57,039 nucleotides of DNA from contig JAUSID010000105.1 in the NCBI GenBank assembly GCA_030648295.1, positions 1 through 57,039 of the forward strand. The letters run 5' to 3'. A model generated the notes under the pieces. It worked only from the letters and a program-made list of their open reading frames with translations. It ran no database searches and was not told the DNA's origin. How positions within the stretch are numbered: the first letter of the stretch is position 1; each line of letters starts with the position of its first letter. Position numbers and translations under genes: made by a program. This DNA is from Opitutaceae bacterium. GTDB lineage: Bacteria; Verrucomicrobiota; Verrucomicrobiia; Opitutales; Opitutaceae. Below are positions 40,564 to 50,524 of this stretch, piece after piece.

Positions 40564-41871
40564 ATGAATTCCCCCATTTCTCATTTCCTACTTTTTGCCT
40601 CGCTGCTCGGCAGCGCTGGTTGCGCACTGGCCGCGGAGCCGAACCCGTCAGTCACGCCGGTCACGCTCGAGGCTCTGGTGGCCGAGGTGCTGGCCAGCAA
40701 TCCCGAAAGCCAGTTCTACGACGCCGAACTCGCCGTTGCCCGTGGTGAATTTCGGAACGCCGGCACGCTGGCGAACCCCGAGCTCGCTATCGCCGCCGGC
40801 CGGAAACGCGTCGCCTCCGCGATCGCGCAGGAGGGCACCGCCTGGTCGGTGTCGGTGCGGCAGAGTTTCGACTGGCCGGGCCGGCTCGCATTACGGAAAG
40901 CGATCGCCAACCGCCAGATCCAGCTCGCGGAAATCGGGGTGGCGCAGTTCAAGGTGGGACTCGCGGCGCGCACCCGCGCTCTCGCGCTGGCCGTGGCCGC
41001 CGCACAGGAACAGCTGGCGGCAACGCGCGAAGTGGCCGCGCGGTTCGAAGCCTTGCGCGACGTGCTGGTGCAACGCGATCCCGCCGGGCTCACGCCGACG
41101 CTGGAGACGCGGATCATCGAGGCGACCGAGCTCACTTTGCAACGGCGCGCCAGCGAGGCGGCGGTGACGGAACGCAGCGCGCTGTTCGAGCTGAATCAGC
41201 TGCGTGGCGCCGCGCCCGCCGAACCACTTCGGATCGAGCGCCCATCGCTCCTGTTTCCGCCGGCACCTCCGCTCGAGGAACTGGTTCGGGCGGCGCGGGA
41301 GAAAAATTTCGAGCTGCAGGCGCGTCGCGTCGAGCTGGAGCAGCAGGGCTTCCGTGTTTCACTCGCCCGCAACGATCGCAACGGCTCCTTCAGCGTCGGA
41401 CCGTATGTGTCCCGCGAAGGCGCCGGTGACCGCGAGACCCAGTTCGGGATCGAGGCCACGGTTCCGCTGCCGATCTGGAACCGGCGCCATGGCGACGTGG
41501 CCATCGCCGAGGCGCGGCAGCGACAGGCGGAAACGGTGCTGCTGGTGGCGCAGCGCAATCTCGAGCGCGAAATCGCGCAACACGCCGCGAGCTACGGGGC
41601 GCGAGTGGCGGAAATCGCAAGGTGGCGCGCCGACTCCGTCACGAAATTCCACGAGGCGGCGGAGCTCGCCGACCGGCACTTCCGTCTCGGTGCCGTGCCG
41701 ATCGCAACGTACGTGGAACTGCAGAAGGAATACCTCGAGGCCGTTGCCGTCCTCCTCGACACACGGCGTGACGCCCTCCACGCCGCGCAGGAGCTGCATC
41801 GACTGACGGGGCTCGCCTGGCATCCGTCGCTCACGGGCGGGCCCGGGTCGGGCCGGGGTGCCACGCCATGA
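40564..41871 (+). CDS. CzcC/TolC-type outer-membrane efflux protein
   Basis: A 435-residue TolC-family protein: signal peptide MNSPISHFLLFASLLGSAGC (a lipoprotein Cys is possible at residue 20), then long coiled helices (QAETVLLVAQRNLEREIAQH) and the paired DPAGLTPTLETRIIEATELT. It forms the outer channel of a heavy-metal RND pump. The stop overlaps the czcA start (ATGA). The expected periplasmic adaptor CzcB is absent from between them. Confidence 0.88.
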   Translation: MNSPISHFLLFASLLGSAGCALAAEPNPSVTPVTLEALVAEVLASNPESQFYDAELAVARGEFRNAGTLANPELAIAAGRKRVASAIAQEGTAWSVSVRQSFDWPGRLALRKAIANRQIQLAEIGVAQFKVGLAARTRALALAVAAAQEQLAATREVAARFEALRDVLVQRDPAGLTPTLETRIIEATELTLQRRASEAAVTERSALFELNQLRGAAPAEPLRIERPSLLFPPAPPLEELVRAAREKNFELQARRVELEQQGFRVSLARNDRNGSFSVGPYVSREGAGDRETQFGIEATVPLPIWNRRHGDVAIAEARQRQAETVLLVAQRNLEREIAQHAASYGARVAEIARWRADSVTKFHEAAELADRHFRLGAVPIATYVELQKEYLEAVAVLLDTRRDALHAAQELHRLTGLAWHPSLTGGPGSGRGATP

Positions 41872-44800
41872 TTGACCGCATACTCGAATTCTCGCTGCGG
41901 CAGCGGGCATTTGTCCTGCTCGCGACGGCGGCGCTGCTCGGGGTCGGTTTGTGGGCCGCGTTCCACCTGCCGGTCGACGCCGTGCCGGACATCACCGGCG
42001 TGCAGGTGCAGGTGAACACGGAGGTGCCGGCGCTCGCGGCCGAAGAGTCGGAGAAGCTCGTCACGCAGCCGATCGAGCAGGAACTGGCCGGACTGCCAGG
42101 CGTGGAGGAGATGCGTTCGCTGACGAAATTTGGGCTGTCACAGGTGACCCTGCAGTTCGCGGACGGCACCGACATTTATCGGGCGCGACAACTCGTGGCC
42201 GAGCGGCTCCAGGGCGCCGGCGAACGGTTGCCCGCCGGCACGGTGCCGAAGCTTGCCCCCATCAGCACGGGATTGGGAGAAATCGTGTATTACACGGTCC
42301 AATATCGCTCCGATGCGAAGCAGAAGCCGGCGGGCGAACTCGAACAGCTGATCGAGCTGAGCGAGATCCAGGAATACATCATCAAGCCACTGCTGCGGAC
42401 GGTTCGGGGCGTGGCCGACATCAACAGCAGTGGCGGTCATGAGAAACAATTCGTGGTGCAGCCGCGGCCCGGCGCGCTCGAGGCGGCAGGGCTCACGTTC
42501 AGCGAGCTGGCCGAACTTATCGCGCAGAACGTGGAGAATGCCGGCGGGGGGATCATCAGCCGCGGCGGGCAGCAGCTCACGGTTCGCGCGGTGACACGAG
42601 TCGACACGGTGGAGGACCTGGCGGGGCTGCCGTTGAAGTTTGGCGCGGCGGTGCGGCCGCTGCTCGTGAAAGACGTCGCCGACGTGCGCATCGGCACGAA
42701 GTTCCGCACGGGGGCAGCGACGCTGGACGGCAGGGAAACGGTGCTCGGTACCGCCATGATGCTCGCGGGCGAGAACAGCCGCGAGGTGGCGGAGCGGGTG
42801 AAGGCGCGGATTGCGGAGCTGGGGGCAAAGCTGCCCGAAGGCGTGGAGATTCGTCTCCAGTATGATCGGGCGGAGCTAATCGATCGCACGATCCGCACGG
42901 TGAGGATGAACTTGTTCGAGGGCGCCATCCTCGTCGTGGCCGTGTTGCTCGCGCTGCTCGGCAACTGGCGGGCGGCGCTGATCGTGGCCGCGGCCATTCC
43001 CCTGTCGTTTCTCATTGCACTGACCGGGATGGCCCAATTCGGGATTTCGGGAAACCTGATGAGCCTCGGCGCGATCGATTTCGGGCTGATCATCGATGGC
43101 GCGGTGGTGATCGTGGAAAACATCGTGCGGCAGCTCGGCCTCCGCCAGGGCCAGCTCGGTCGCACACTCACCGCGGAGGAGCGGCACCAGACCGTGCTGA
43201 CGGCGGCCAAGCAGGTCGGCTCGCCGATGTTTTTCGGCGTCGTGATCATCACGGTAGTGTACGTTCCAATCCTTGCGCTCACCGGAATCGAGGGGAAGAT
43301 GTTCCACCCGATGGCGCTGACGGTGATGCTGGCGCTGGGGGGCGCGCTCGTGCTCGCGCTGACGCTGATGCCCGCGCTGTGCTCGTTCGTGCTGCGCGGT
43401 TCCGTTCGCGAGGGCGACAATGCCGTCGTTCGCGCCGTGAAGGGGCTCTACCGGCCGTCGCTGGCGATCGCGTTGCGGTGGCGGTGGCTGACAATCGCGG
43501 TGGCGGTGGTGCTGTTCGCCGCATCCGTCTGGCTGTTCAACCGGCTGGGCGCGGAGTTCGTGCCCACCCTCGACGAGGGGTCAATCACGGCGATGCTCTA
43601 CAAGCCGGCCGGCATGAGCATGGAAGAGTCGGTGCGGACCGACATCCAGGTGTCCGAACGGTTGCGCGCGGAGTTTCCGGAGATCACGCGCATCTTCACA
43701 CGCATCGGGACGAGCGACATCGCCACCGATCCGATGCCCGCGAATGAAAGCGATGTGTACGTTTTCTACCGGCCGCCGGACGAGTGGCCGAAGACCGCCG
43801 GCCGCCCGCGCGACAAGGCGGAGCTGCGGGAACAAATCGAGGCGACATTGAAGCGGCTCAATCCGGACTACGACCTCCTGTTCGCGCAGCCCATCGAAAT
43901 GCGATTCAACGAAATGCTGGAGGGCACGAAGGCGCAGCTGGCGGTGAAGATTTTCGGGACGGACTATGACGTGCTCGAAAAGCTCGCCGCACAAATCAAA
44001 CGGATCCTCGAAGCAACCCCCGGCGTGGCGCAGGTCGAGTTCGAGACCGAGGGACGAACGCCACAGCTCTTGATCCGCGCGCGGCGTGACGCCATGCGGC
44101 GCTACGGGCTGCAGGCGGCCGACGTGAACAAGGTCGTGACGGCGGCGCTCGCCGGCCAGGAGGCCGGCACCATCATCGAGGGCCTGCGCACGCGCGACAT
44201 CGTGGTGCGGCTGCCCGACGAGCTGCGGGCGGACGACGGGCAGATCAAGCGGCTGGAGGTGCGCGTCGGCGAGCACGGGAGGGTACCGCTCGGCCAGCTC
44301 GTGACCATGGAGACGGTCTCGACCGTCGAACCGATCCAGCGGGACGACGGGCACCGCCGGGCGGCGCTCATGGTCAACCTGCGCACGCGCGACATCGAGG
44401 GTTACGTCCGCGAGGCGGAACGGCGTATCCAGCAGCAGGTGACGCTGCCCCGGGATTACATCGTCGAGTTTGGCGGGCAGTTTGAAAACCTCGAGCAGGC
44501 GCGCGCCCGGCTGGCGGTGATCGTGCCGGCGGCGCTCGTTTTGATTTTTGTTCTGATCTTCATTGCGCTCGGCAGCGTGCGCCAGGCGTTGCTGGTTTAT
44601 TCAGGCATTCCACTGGCGGTGACGGGTGGGGTCGCCGCGCTGTGGCTGCGTGACATGCCATTCAGCATCACCGCGGCCGTCGGGTTCATTGCCCTGAGCG
44701 GCGTGGCGGTGCTCAACGGCCTCGTGCTTGTCACCACGTTCAACCAGTTCCGCGAGGAGGGTGGGGGCGTCGAGGGTTCCGTGGTCGAAGGGTCGCTCAC

Positions 44801-45002
44801 CCGACTCCGCCCGGTGCTGATGACGGCGCTGGTGGCGAGCCTCGGTTTCGTGCCCATGGCGATCGCGACGGGTGCGGGGGCGGAGGTGCAGCGCCCACTT
44901 GCGACCGTTGTCATCGGAGGCATCCTGAGTTCGACCTTTCTCACGCTGGTCGTGCTGCCGGCGTTGTATTGTGTCGTGGAACGCGAACCGCGCCGGAGTT
45001 GA
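41868..45002 (+). CDS. czcA: CzcA-family heavy-metal efflux RND transporter
   Basis: A 1044-residue inner-membrane RND pump that exports divalent or monovalent metals using the proton gradient. Two homologous halves, each with six helices. HME-class marks: FHLPVDAVPDITGVQVQV near the N-terminus, and DFGLIIDGAVVIVENIVRQ (about 404-422), with the charged residue in the fourth helix. The metal cannot be told from this alone; CzcA (Co/Zn/Cd) or CusA-like are both possible. Translationally coupled to the CzcC-type gene. Confidence 0.93.
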   Translation: MIDRILEFSLRQRAFVLLATAALLGVGLWAAFHLPVDAVPDITGVQVQVNTEVPALAAEESEKLVTQPIEQELAGLPGVEEMRSLTKFGLSQVTLQFADGTDIYRARQLVAERLQGAGERLPAGTVPKLAPISTGLGEIVYYTVQYRSDAKQKPAGELEQLIELSEIQEYIIKPLLRTVRGVADINSSGGHEKQFVVQPRPGALEAAGLTFSELAELIAQNVENAGGGIISRGGQQLTVRAVTRVDTVEDLAGLPLKFGAAVRPLLVKDVADVRIGTKFRTGAATLDGRETVLGTAMMLAGENSREVAERVKARIAELGAKLPEGVEIRLQYDRAELIDRTIRTVRMNLFEGAILVVAVLLALLGNWRAALIVAAAIPLSFLIALTGMAQFGISGNLMSLGAIDFGLIIDGAVVIVENIVRQLGLRQGQLGRTLTAEERHQTVLTAAKQVGSPMFFGVVIITVVYVPILALTGIEGKMFHPMALTVMLALGGALVLALTLMPALCSFVLRGSVREGDNAVVRAVKGLYRPSLAIALRWRWLTIAVAVVLFAASVWLFNRLGAEFVPTLDEGSITAMLYKPAGMSMEESVRTDIQVSERLRAEFPEITRIFTRIGTSDIATDPMPANESDVYVFYRPPDEWPKTAGRPRDKAELREQIEATLKRLNPDYDLLFAQPIEMRFNEMLEGTKAQLAVKIFGTDYDVLEKLAAQIKRILEATPGVAQVEFETEGRTPQLLIRARRDAMRRYGLQAADVNKVVTAALAGQEAGTIIEGLRTRDIVVRLPDELRADDGQIKRLEVRVGEHGRVPLGQLVTMETVSTVEPIQRDDGHRRAALMVNLRTRDIEGYVREAERRIQQQVTLPRDYIVEFGGQFENLEQARARLAVIVPAALVLIFVLIFIALGSVRQALLVYSGIPLAVTGGVAALWLRDMPFSITAAVGFIALSGVAVLNGLVLVTTFNQFREEGGGVEGSVVEGSLTRLRPVLMTALVASLGFVPMAIATGAGAEVQRPLATVVIGGILSSTFLTLVVLPALYCVVEREPRRS

Positions 45003-45027
45003 ACGGCAGGCGCGCGGCCGGACCGGA

Positions 45028-45690
45028 TTATCGTTCCGGCTGGACGAGGATCTTGCCGGCGGCGGTGAGGCTCATGGCGATGGCCCGCCCGGTCCCGGGC
45101 TTCAGGGTCACCATCCCCGCGGTGAGGTTCCGATCCACGACGTGCAGCATCGCCCCGGGTTGAAGCCTGTGGTGCTCGGCGAACTGAAGGAACTCCGGCG
45201 ACTGTTCGAGAATTCGGACGACGCGCACGTCGCGCTCGACCACGCACGTCGCGAGGGTGCCGTACACCTGGGAGCTGATTTTCCCCTGGCGGGTGGGGAT
45301 GGGGTCGCCGTGCGGATCGGTTGCCGGGTGTCCGAGCAGCGCGTCGAGCCGGTCGAGCACCTCGTCCGAGATGGCGTGCTCGAGCTGTTCGGCCTCTTCG
45401 TGGACCTTCGACCAGTCCATCTTCAGGACGTTGACGAGAAACGTTTCCACCAACCGGTGCTTGCGCAGGACGCTGAGCGCGAGCCGGCGGCCGTCGTGGG
45501 TCAGCCGCACGCCATGGCGGGGCTGATGCTCCACCAGCCCCTCGTCCGCCAGGGCCTTGATCATGGTGGTGACGGTGCCGGGCACCACCTCGAGGGCGCC
45601 AGCCAGCGCGCCCATCGACACCAGGCCGTCGCCTCCCTCTGAAAGCAGCAGCACGTGCTTCAGGTAATTCTCGACCGCCATGGTGGCCAT
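45028..45690 (-). CDS. mntR: MntR/DtxR-family metal-dependent regulator
   Basis: A 220-residue regulator: an N-terminal winged HTH (VENYLKHVLLLSEGGDGLVS then VPGTVTTMIKALADEGLVEH), a dimerization/metal domain (LRKHRLVETFLVNVLKMDWS and EEAEQLEHAISDEVLDRLD), and a C-terminal FeoA-like SH3 domain. With bound Mn or Fe, such proteins repress metal uptake genes. It is divergent from the barrel/sitABCD genes, which are its likely targets. The ATG at 45690 is taken; one at 45681 is also possible. Confidence 0.88.
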   Translation of the reverse strand: MATMAVENYLKHVLLLSEGGDGLVSMGALAGALEVVPGTVTTMIKALADEGLVEHQPRHGVRLTHDGRRLALSVLRKHRLVETFLVNVLKMDWSKVHEEAEQLEHAISDEVLDRLDALLGHPATDPHGDPIPTRQGKISSQVYGTLATCVVERDVRVVRILEQSPEFLQFAEHHRLQPGAMLHVVDRNLTAGMVTLKPGTGRAIAMSLTAAGKILVQPER

Positions 45691-45714
45691 GATCCCCTGA
45701 TAAGGCCGGTCCGT

Positions 45715-45751
45715 GTTTGACGCAACCAAACTTTTATTTTGACTCTTCAAA
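45715..45751. promoter_or_regulatory. Candidate metal-regulator operator pair in the divergent gap
   Basis: Two inverted repeats lie in the 85-nt mntR/barrel gap: GTTTG-7 nt-CAAAC (45715-45731) and TTTGA-4 nt-TCAAA (45738-45751). The AT-rich setting differs from the GC-rich surroundings. MntR binding here is an inference. Confidence 0.45.
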
Positions 45752-45775
45752 GTAGCGTGTTCAATATCTAGAACG

Positions 45776-46591
45776 ATGCATTTTGCCCCACGATGGTTCA
45801 CGCCGGCGGCCGCGGTCGTGCTTTGCGCCGCCGTCGCGTTGGAGCCGCGGCCGGGCCGGGCCGCCCCGCAGCCGGGGCGCGAGATGAGCACGGACCGACC
45901 GGATGCGACCGAGAGCCCGTTCACGCTCGAACCTGGCCGCGCGCAGCTGGAGATGAGCTTTGCGACCTACGAACGCGATCGCCAGGGTGGCACCCGCACG
46001 GCCGCGTGGGAAGCGGCGCCGTTCAACCTCCGGTTCGGCCTCACGCGCAACACCGAGGCGGGGTTCTTCGTGGTGCCGTATCAGCGCGTGACCGGGCAGC
46101 CGCGCGGTGAACCCCGGTCGTCTCTGGGCGGGCGGGGTGACTTTACGGCGCGCACCAAGTGGAACCTGCGCGGCAACGACGGCGGTGATTTCGGGGCCGG
46201 CGTGATCCTCGATGTAACGCTTCCCACCGCACCCCGCCGGTTTGGCCCGCGCAAAGTGGAGGCCGCCCTGACGCTGCCGACGGCATTCGAAATCGGCCGG
46301 GGATGGAGCGGCGGGGCGATGACATCGATCCAGGCGGTACGGGCGGGGGAGGGCCGCCATCGGGCCGTCTGGTTCAACACCGTGACCGCCGGCCACGATC
46401 TCACCGCCGATCTCGGCGGTTTTGCGGAACTTGCCTCGACCACCGGCGATGGCGCGCACGTCCTCACGTTCAACTGCGGGTTGACGCGACGGCTGAATGA
46501 CAATCTCCAACTCGACGGCGGCATCAACGTGGGCATCACCCGCACGGCGCCCGACCTGCTGCTTTTCGCGGGGATGTCCCGGCGATTTTGA
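45776..46591 (+). CDS. Outer-membrane beta-barrel protein (phenol-MetA-like transporter family)
   Basis: A 271-residue exported protein with a signal peptide ending near GRAAPQPG. The EMSTDRPDATESPFTLEPGR opening, repeated strands (DFTARTKWNLRGND and RKVEAALTLPTAFEIGRGW) and the terminal aromatic (GMSRRF) are typical of this barrel family. It is the first gene downstream of the candidate MntR operators and lies upstream of sitA, so it could be an outer-membrane partner for Mn/Fe uptake. A paralogue is at 38917-39699. Confidence 0.75.
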   Translation: MHFAPRWFTPAAAVVLCAAVALEPRPGRAAPQPGREMSTDRPDATESPFTLEPGRAQLEMSFATYERDRQGGTRTAAWEAAPFNLRFGLTRNTEAGFFVVPYQRVTGQPRGEPRSSLGGRGDFTARTKWNLRGNDGGDFGAGVILDVTLPTAPRRFGPRKVEAALTLPTAFEIGRGWSGGAMTSIQAVRAGEGRHRAVWFNTVTAGHDLTADLGGFAELASTTGDGAHVLTFNCGLTRRLNDNLQLDGGINVGITRTAPDLLLFAGMSRRF

Positions 46592-46597
46592 ATCCTC

Positions 46598-47608
46598 ATG
46601 AACACCGCCGACGATTCCGATTGCATCCTCCGGACTAACGCAGCCATGGAGCTTTTTCGCGCGCTCCTCCGTCACGAACGGGCTGTTGTGCTCACGAGGG
46701 CAGATGGACGCACCCGGCTGGCAGTGCTCGGCCACGCGCTGACCATTTTGCTGCTCGGGTTCATGTTCATGACGCCCGCCCAGGCGGCGAAAAAGCGGAT
46801 CGTGACCACGTTTACCATCATCCAGGACATGGCGCAAAACGTCGCCGGGGATGCCGCGGTCGTGGAATCGATCACGAAACCCGGCGCGGAGATCCACGGT
46901 TACGAGCCGACGCCGCAGGACATCGTCAAGGCCCAGCGCGCGGATCTGGTGTTGTGGAATGGGCTCAACCTCGAGCGCTGGTTCGATCGGTTTTTCGGCA
47001 ATCTCCGGAAAGTGCCGAGTGTCGTCGTCAGCGAGGGCGTCGCGCCGATCGGAATCGAAGAAGGCCCCTATACCGGCAAACCGAATCCCCACGCGTGGAT
47101 GTCGCCGCAAAACGCCCTGATCTACGTGGAGAACATCCGGCGTGCGCTGGTGAAGCTCGATCCCGCGAATGCCGGCATCTATACGGCCAATGCGAAAGCG
47201 TACAGCGCCAAGTTCGCCGCGATCGAGCGGACCGTGCGCTCCGAACTCGATAAGATCCCGGCCGACCAACGCTGGCTCGTGACGAGCGAGGGCGCCTTTC
47301 CGTATCTGGCGCGGAATTTCGGGCTGAAGGAGCTTTTCCTCTGGGCGGTGAACGCCGATCAGCAGGGTACCCCGCAGCAGGTGCAGAAAGTCATCGACGG
47401 GGTGCGCAAAAACAAGATCCCGGTCGTGTTCAGCGAAAGCACGGTGAGCGACAAGCCGGCGCGCCAGGTCGCACGCGAAACCGGCGCCCGGTACGGCGGC
47501 GTGCTCTATGTCGATTCGCTCACCCCGCCGAATGGGCCGGCGCCGACCTACTTGAAGCTCATGGAATACAACGCCCATGCGATCGTGAAGGGATTTCAGC
47601 TGCGATGA
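46598..47608 (+). CDS. sitA: Mn/Fe ABC transporter substrate-binding protein (SitA/YfeA-like)
   Basis: A 336-residue cluster A-I metal-binding lipoprotein/periplasmic protein. The signal core is [20 protein letters not shown]. Metal-ligand motifs: [13 protein letters not shown] (His), [13 protein letters not shown] (His), [13 protein letters not shown] (Glu) and VDSLTPPNG (Asp). These match SitA/YfeA more than ZnuA, which has a long His-rich loop. The start is uncertain: the first ATG gives a long n-region. Its stop overlaps the ATPase start (ATGA). Confidence 0.9.
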   Translation: MNTADDSDCILRTNAAMELFRALLRHERAVVLTRADGRTRLAVLGHALTILLLGFMFMTPAQAAKKRIVTTFTIIQDMAQNVAGDAAVVESITKPGAEIHGYEPTPQDIVKAQRADLVLWNGLNLERWFDRFFGNLRKVPSVVVSEGVAPIGIEEGPYTGKPNPHAWMSPQNALIYVENIRRALVKLDPANAGIYTANAKAYSAKFAAIERTVRSELDKIPADQRWLVTSEGAFPYLARNFGLKELFLWAVNADQQGTPQQVQKVIDGVRKNKIPVVFSESTVSDKPARQVARETGARYGGVLYVDSLTPPNGPAPTYLKLMEYNAHAIVKGFQLR

Positions 47609-48540
47609 CCGCCCCGACTTCCGATTTCGATCCGCTGACCGTGGATGTCACCGGCCTGACGGTGGCCTATCCCAATGGCAACGTGGCGTTGCGCGAGGCT
47701 TCGTTCGCCCTGCACGCCGGCTCGATTTGTGCGCTGGTCGGGATTAATGGCAGCGGCAAGTCCACGCTCTTCAAGGCCATGATGGGACTCCTGCGGCCGT
47801 CGGCGGGCGGCGTCACCGTATCCGGAAAAACGATTCGACAGGCCCTGAAACGAAATCTGATCGCGTACGTGCCGCAATCGGAGGAGGTGGACTGGAGCTT
47901 CCCGGTCAGCGTCTGGGACGTGGTGTTGATGGGCCGGTACGGCTACATGAATTTCATGCGGATCCCGCGGGCCGTGGACCGCCGGATCGCGGAGGAAAGC
48001 CTCGCGCGCGTGGGCATGAGCGAGTTCCGCGAGCGCCAGATCGGCGAGTTGTCGGGCGGCCAGCGCAAGCGCGTGTTCCTCGCCCGCGCGCTGGCGCAAC
48101 AAGGCCGCATCATCCTGCTGGACGAACCCTTCACCGGCGTGGACGTGAACACGGAGACGGCGATTGTCACGCTGTTGCGCGAGCTGCGGGACGAGGGGGA
48201 CATCATGTTCGTCTCCACGCACAACCTGGGCTCGGTCCCGGAATTCTGCGACCACGTGGTCTTGATTAACCGCACCGTGCTTGCGGCCGGCCCGACGACG
48301 GAGGTTTTCACCGAGGAGAACCTGCTGCGCACGTTCGGCGGTGTGCTGCGGCACTTCCGCTTCGACGAGTCCACGGTCCAGAAACACGACGGCCGAGCGG
48401 TCACCGTCCTTACCGACGACGAGCGTCCGCTCGTATTCGGCAAGGGAGGACACCTGGAATACAGCCAGCGCAAGGGCCACGAAGCCGTGGTTTCGCAGCG
48501 GAAGGAAAAGGAGGACGAGGACGATGTCCCGCGCAAGTGA
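47605..48540 (+). CDS. sitB: Mn/Fe ABC transporter ATP-binding protein (SitB-like)
   Basis: A 311-residue ABC ATPase: Walker [10 protein letters not shown] (46-54), Q-loop [13 protein letters not shown], signature LSGGQRKRV (about 149), Walker [14 protein letters not shown] and H-loop [10 protein letters not shown]. These match the metal-uptake ATPases. The last ~55 residues form a charged tail ([13 protein letters not shown]). Coupled to the binding protein and followed, 54 nt later, by the first permease. Confidence 0.93.
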   Translation: MTAPTSDFDPLTVDVTGLTVAYPNGNVALREASFALHAGSICALVGINGSGKSTLFKAMMGLLRPSAGGVTVSGKTIRQALKRNLIAYVPQSEEVDWSFPVSVWDVVLMGRYGYMNFMRIPRAVDRRIAEESLARVGMSEFRERQIGELSGGQRKRVFLARALAQQGRIILLDEPFTGVDVNTETAIVTLLRELRDEGDIMFVSTHNLGSVPEFCDHVVLINRTVLAAGPTTEVFTEENLLRTFGGVLRHFRFDESTVQKHDGRAVTVLTDDERPLVFGKGGHLEYSQRKGHEAVVSQRKEKEDEDDVPRK

Positions 48541-48594
48541 CGCGGCGCCGGGCCGCCGGCCATCCTGGCTGCCGGTACCGGGGAAAACCGGCGC

Positions 48595-49488
48595 ATGATC
48601 GAGACCCTGCTCACACCGTTTCAGTACGAATACATGCTGAAGGCGATTCTCGTCAGCGGCGTGATAGGGGGCGTGTGCGCGTTTCTCTCGTGTTTCATCA
48701 CCCTGCGCGGCTGGTCGCTCATGGGCGATGCGCTTTCGCACTCGGTCGTGCCGGGCGTCGCGATCGCCTATTACATCGGCTGGCCATATGCCGCCGGCGC
48801 ATTTTTGACCGGTCTGCTCGCGGCGGTGGGCATGGGTTTTGTGAAGACGAAGACGCGCCTGCGCGAGGATGCGGTCATCGGCGTCGTGTTCACCGCTTTC
48901 TTCGCGCTGGGCCTGCTGCTGATTTCATTGTTCCCGAGCCAGGTCGATCTTCGCTCCATTGTGTTCGGCAACATCCTGGGCATTTCGAATTCCGACATTG
49001 TGCAGGTGCTCGTCATCTCCGGGGTCACGCTTGTCGTGCTGGGCCTGAAGTGGCGCGATTTGCTCCTGTTCTGTTTTGACTCGAACCAGGCGCGCGCCCT
49101 GGGCCTGAATACCACGGTGCTGCACCTGACGCTGCTCACGCTGCTCTCCGCCACGGCGGTCGCGGCGCTGCAGACCGTGGGTGCCGTCCTGGTGGTGGCG
49201 ATGCTGGTCACGCCGGGCGCCATCGCCTATCTGCTCACCGACCGGTTCAGCCGGATGATCGCGATCGCAGTGAGCCTGGGCGTCGGCACTTCGTTGGTGG
49301 GCGCATATGCCAGCTATTATTTCGACGGCTCGACCGGCGGATGCATCGTGACGCTGCAGAGCCTCCTTTTCGTCGTGGCGCTGGTGACGGCACCGAAGCA
49401 CGGCCTGATCGCCGCCCGTTCGCGGCGCCGCGCGGCGGCCGGGCCCGAAGGCGCACGGCCCGCCGCAGAGCCTCCGATCACCCGCTGA
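48595..49488 (+). CDS. sitC: Mn/Fe ABC transporter permease (SitC-like)
   Basis: A 297-residue ABC-3 family permease with about eight to nine helices. Marks: the SGVIGGVCAFLSCFITLRGW helix, MGDALSHSVVPGVAIAYYIG and MLVTPGAIAYLLTDRF. Its partner permease starts 4 nt after its stop, consistent with a heterodimeric channel as in SitCD/YfeCD. Confidence 0.92.
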   Translation: MIETLLTPFQYEYMLKAILVSGVIGGVCAFLSCFITLRGWSLMGDALSHSVVPGVAIAYYIGWPYAAGAFLTGLLAAVGMGFVKTKTRLREDAVIGVVFTAFFALGLLLISLFPSQVDLRSIVFGNILGISNSDIVQVLVISGVTLVVLGLKWRDLLLFCFDSNQARALGLNTTVLHLTLLTLLSATAVAALQTVGAVLVVAMLVTPGAIAYLLTDRFSRMIAIAVSLGVGTSLVGAYASYYFDGSTGGCIVTLQSLLFVVALVTAPKHGLIAARSRRRAAAGPEGARPAAEPPITR

Positions 49489-49492
49489 TCCC

Positions 49493-50371
49493 ATGTACCG
49501 GCTTCTCGAACCGTTCCAATTCCCCTTCATGGTCGACGCCATGGTCGTGGGCGTCGCCGTCGGAGCGGTGTGCGCGGTCCTTTCCTGTTATCTCGTGCTC
49601 AAGGGCTGGTCGCTGATGGGCGATGCGATCTCGCACGCCGTGCTGCCCGGGATCGTGATTGCCTACGCGGCCGGGGTGCCGCTCGCGATTGGTGCGTTTG
49701 CTTCGGGGCTGTTGTGCGCCGTGCTTACGGGCTACATCAAGGCCAACAGTAGGATAAAGGAGGATACGGTAATGGGCGTGGTCTTCACCGGGCTTTTCGC
49801 CTTCGGACTCGTCCTGTTCACCAAGGTCAAATCAGACCTGCATCTGGACCACATCCTGTTCGGGAACATCCTCGGGCTCGAGTCGGGCGACCTGCGCGAC
49901 ACGCTGGCGATCGCGGGGTTGACGCTCACCGTCATCCTGGTGCTGCGCCGTGATCTCCTGCTGTTCTGTTTCGATCCCGGGCACGCCCGGACCATCGGGC
50001 TGCGCTCGGGGCTGCTCTACTACACGCTCCTGTCGCTGCTGGCCGTGACCATCGTCGTGTCACTGAAAGCCGTTGGCATCATCCTGGTCATTGCCATGCT
50101 GGTGACCCCGGGTTGCGTCGGATATCTGCTCACCGATCGGTTCAATCGCATGATGGGCATCGCCGTGGTGACGGCGGCGGGCTGCAGCTTCGTGGGGGTT
50201 TACCTGAGCTTCTTCATCAACGCTTCGACCGGCGCGTGCATCGTCCTGCTGCAGGCGCTGGTCTTCGTGAACGCGCTGGTTTTCGCTCCCAAGCATGGTC
50301 TGCTCGCGACCCGGCGGCGGAGACGCGCCCCCGCCGCGGCGGCGTCCGCCGCCACCGGTATTCCCTCCTGA
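49493..50371 (+). CDS. sitD: Mn/Fe ABC transporter permease (SitD-like)
   Basis: A 292-residue ABC-3 permease, clearly related to the preceding one (VLKGWSLMGDAISHAVLPGI and IAMLVTPGCVGYLLTDRF). With the two genes upstream and the binding protein it completes a SitABCD/YfeABCD-type importer. About nine helices; the C-terminus is basic and Ala-rich. Confidence 0.92.
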   Translation: MYRLLEPFQFPFMVDAMVVGVAVGAVCAVLSCYLVLKGWSLMGDAISHAVLPGIVIAYAAGVPLAIGAFASGLLCAVLTGYIKANSRIKEDTVMGVVFTGLFAFGLVLFTKVKSDLHLDHILFGNILGLESGDLRDTLAIAGLTLTVILVLRRDLLLFCFDPGHARTIGLRSGLLYYTLLSLLAVTIVVSLKAVGIILVIAMLVTPGCVGYLLTDRFNRMMGIAVVTAAGCSFVGVYLSFFINASTGACIVLLQALVFVNALVFAPKHGLLATRRRRRAPAAAASAATGIPS

Positions 50372-50524
50372 GCCGCGCGGGCGTGGCGACGCCTCGCGGG
50401 GTGGGACGACCGGGCTGGAACCGCCGCCGCGGGGCCGGCGACGCGGGCGGGTATCCGCGTTGTGGTTTCACCGCCGCGCGTCACGCTTGCGCGGCGCCGG
50501 GCAGGTCCGCATAAACGGGACGCG

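Noticed and set aside
45761-47578. 605-codon minus-strand open frame over the barrel and sitA genes
   Set aside because: The plus strand has signal peptides and metal-ligand motifs; the minus-strand product shows none.
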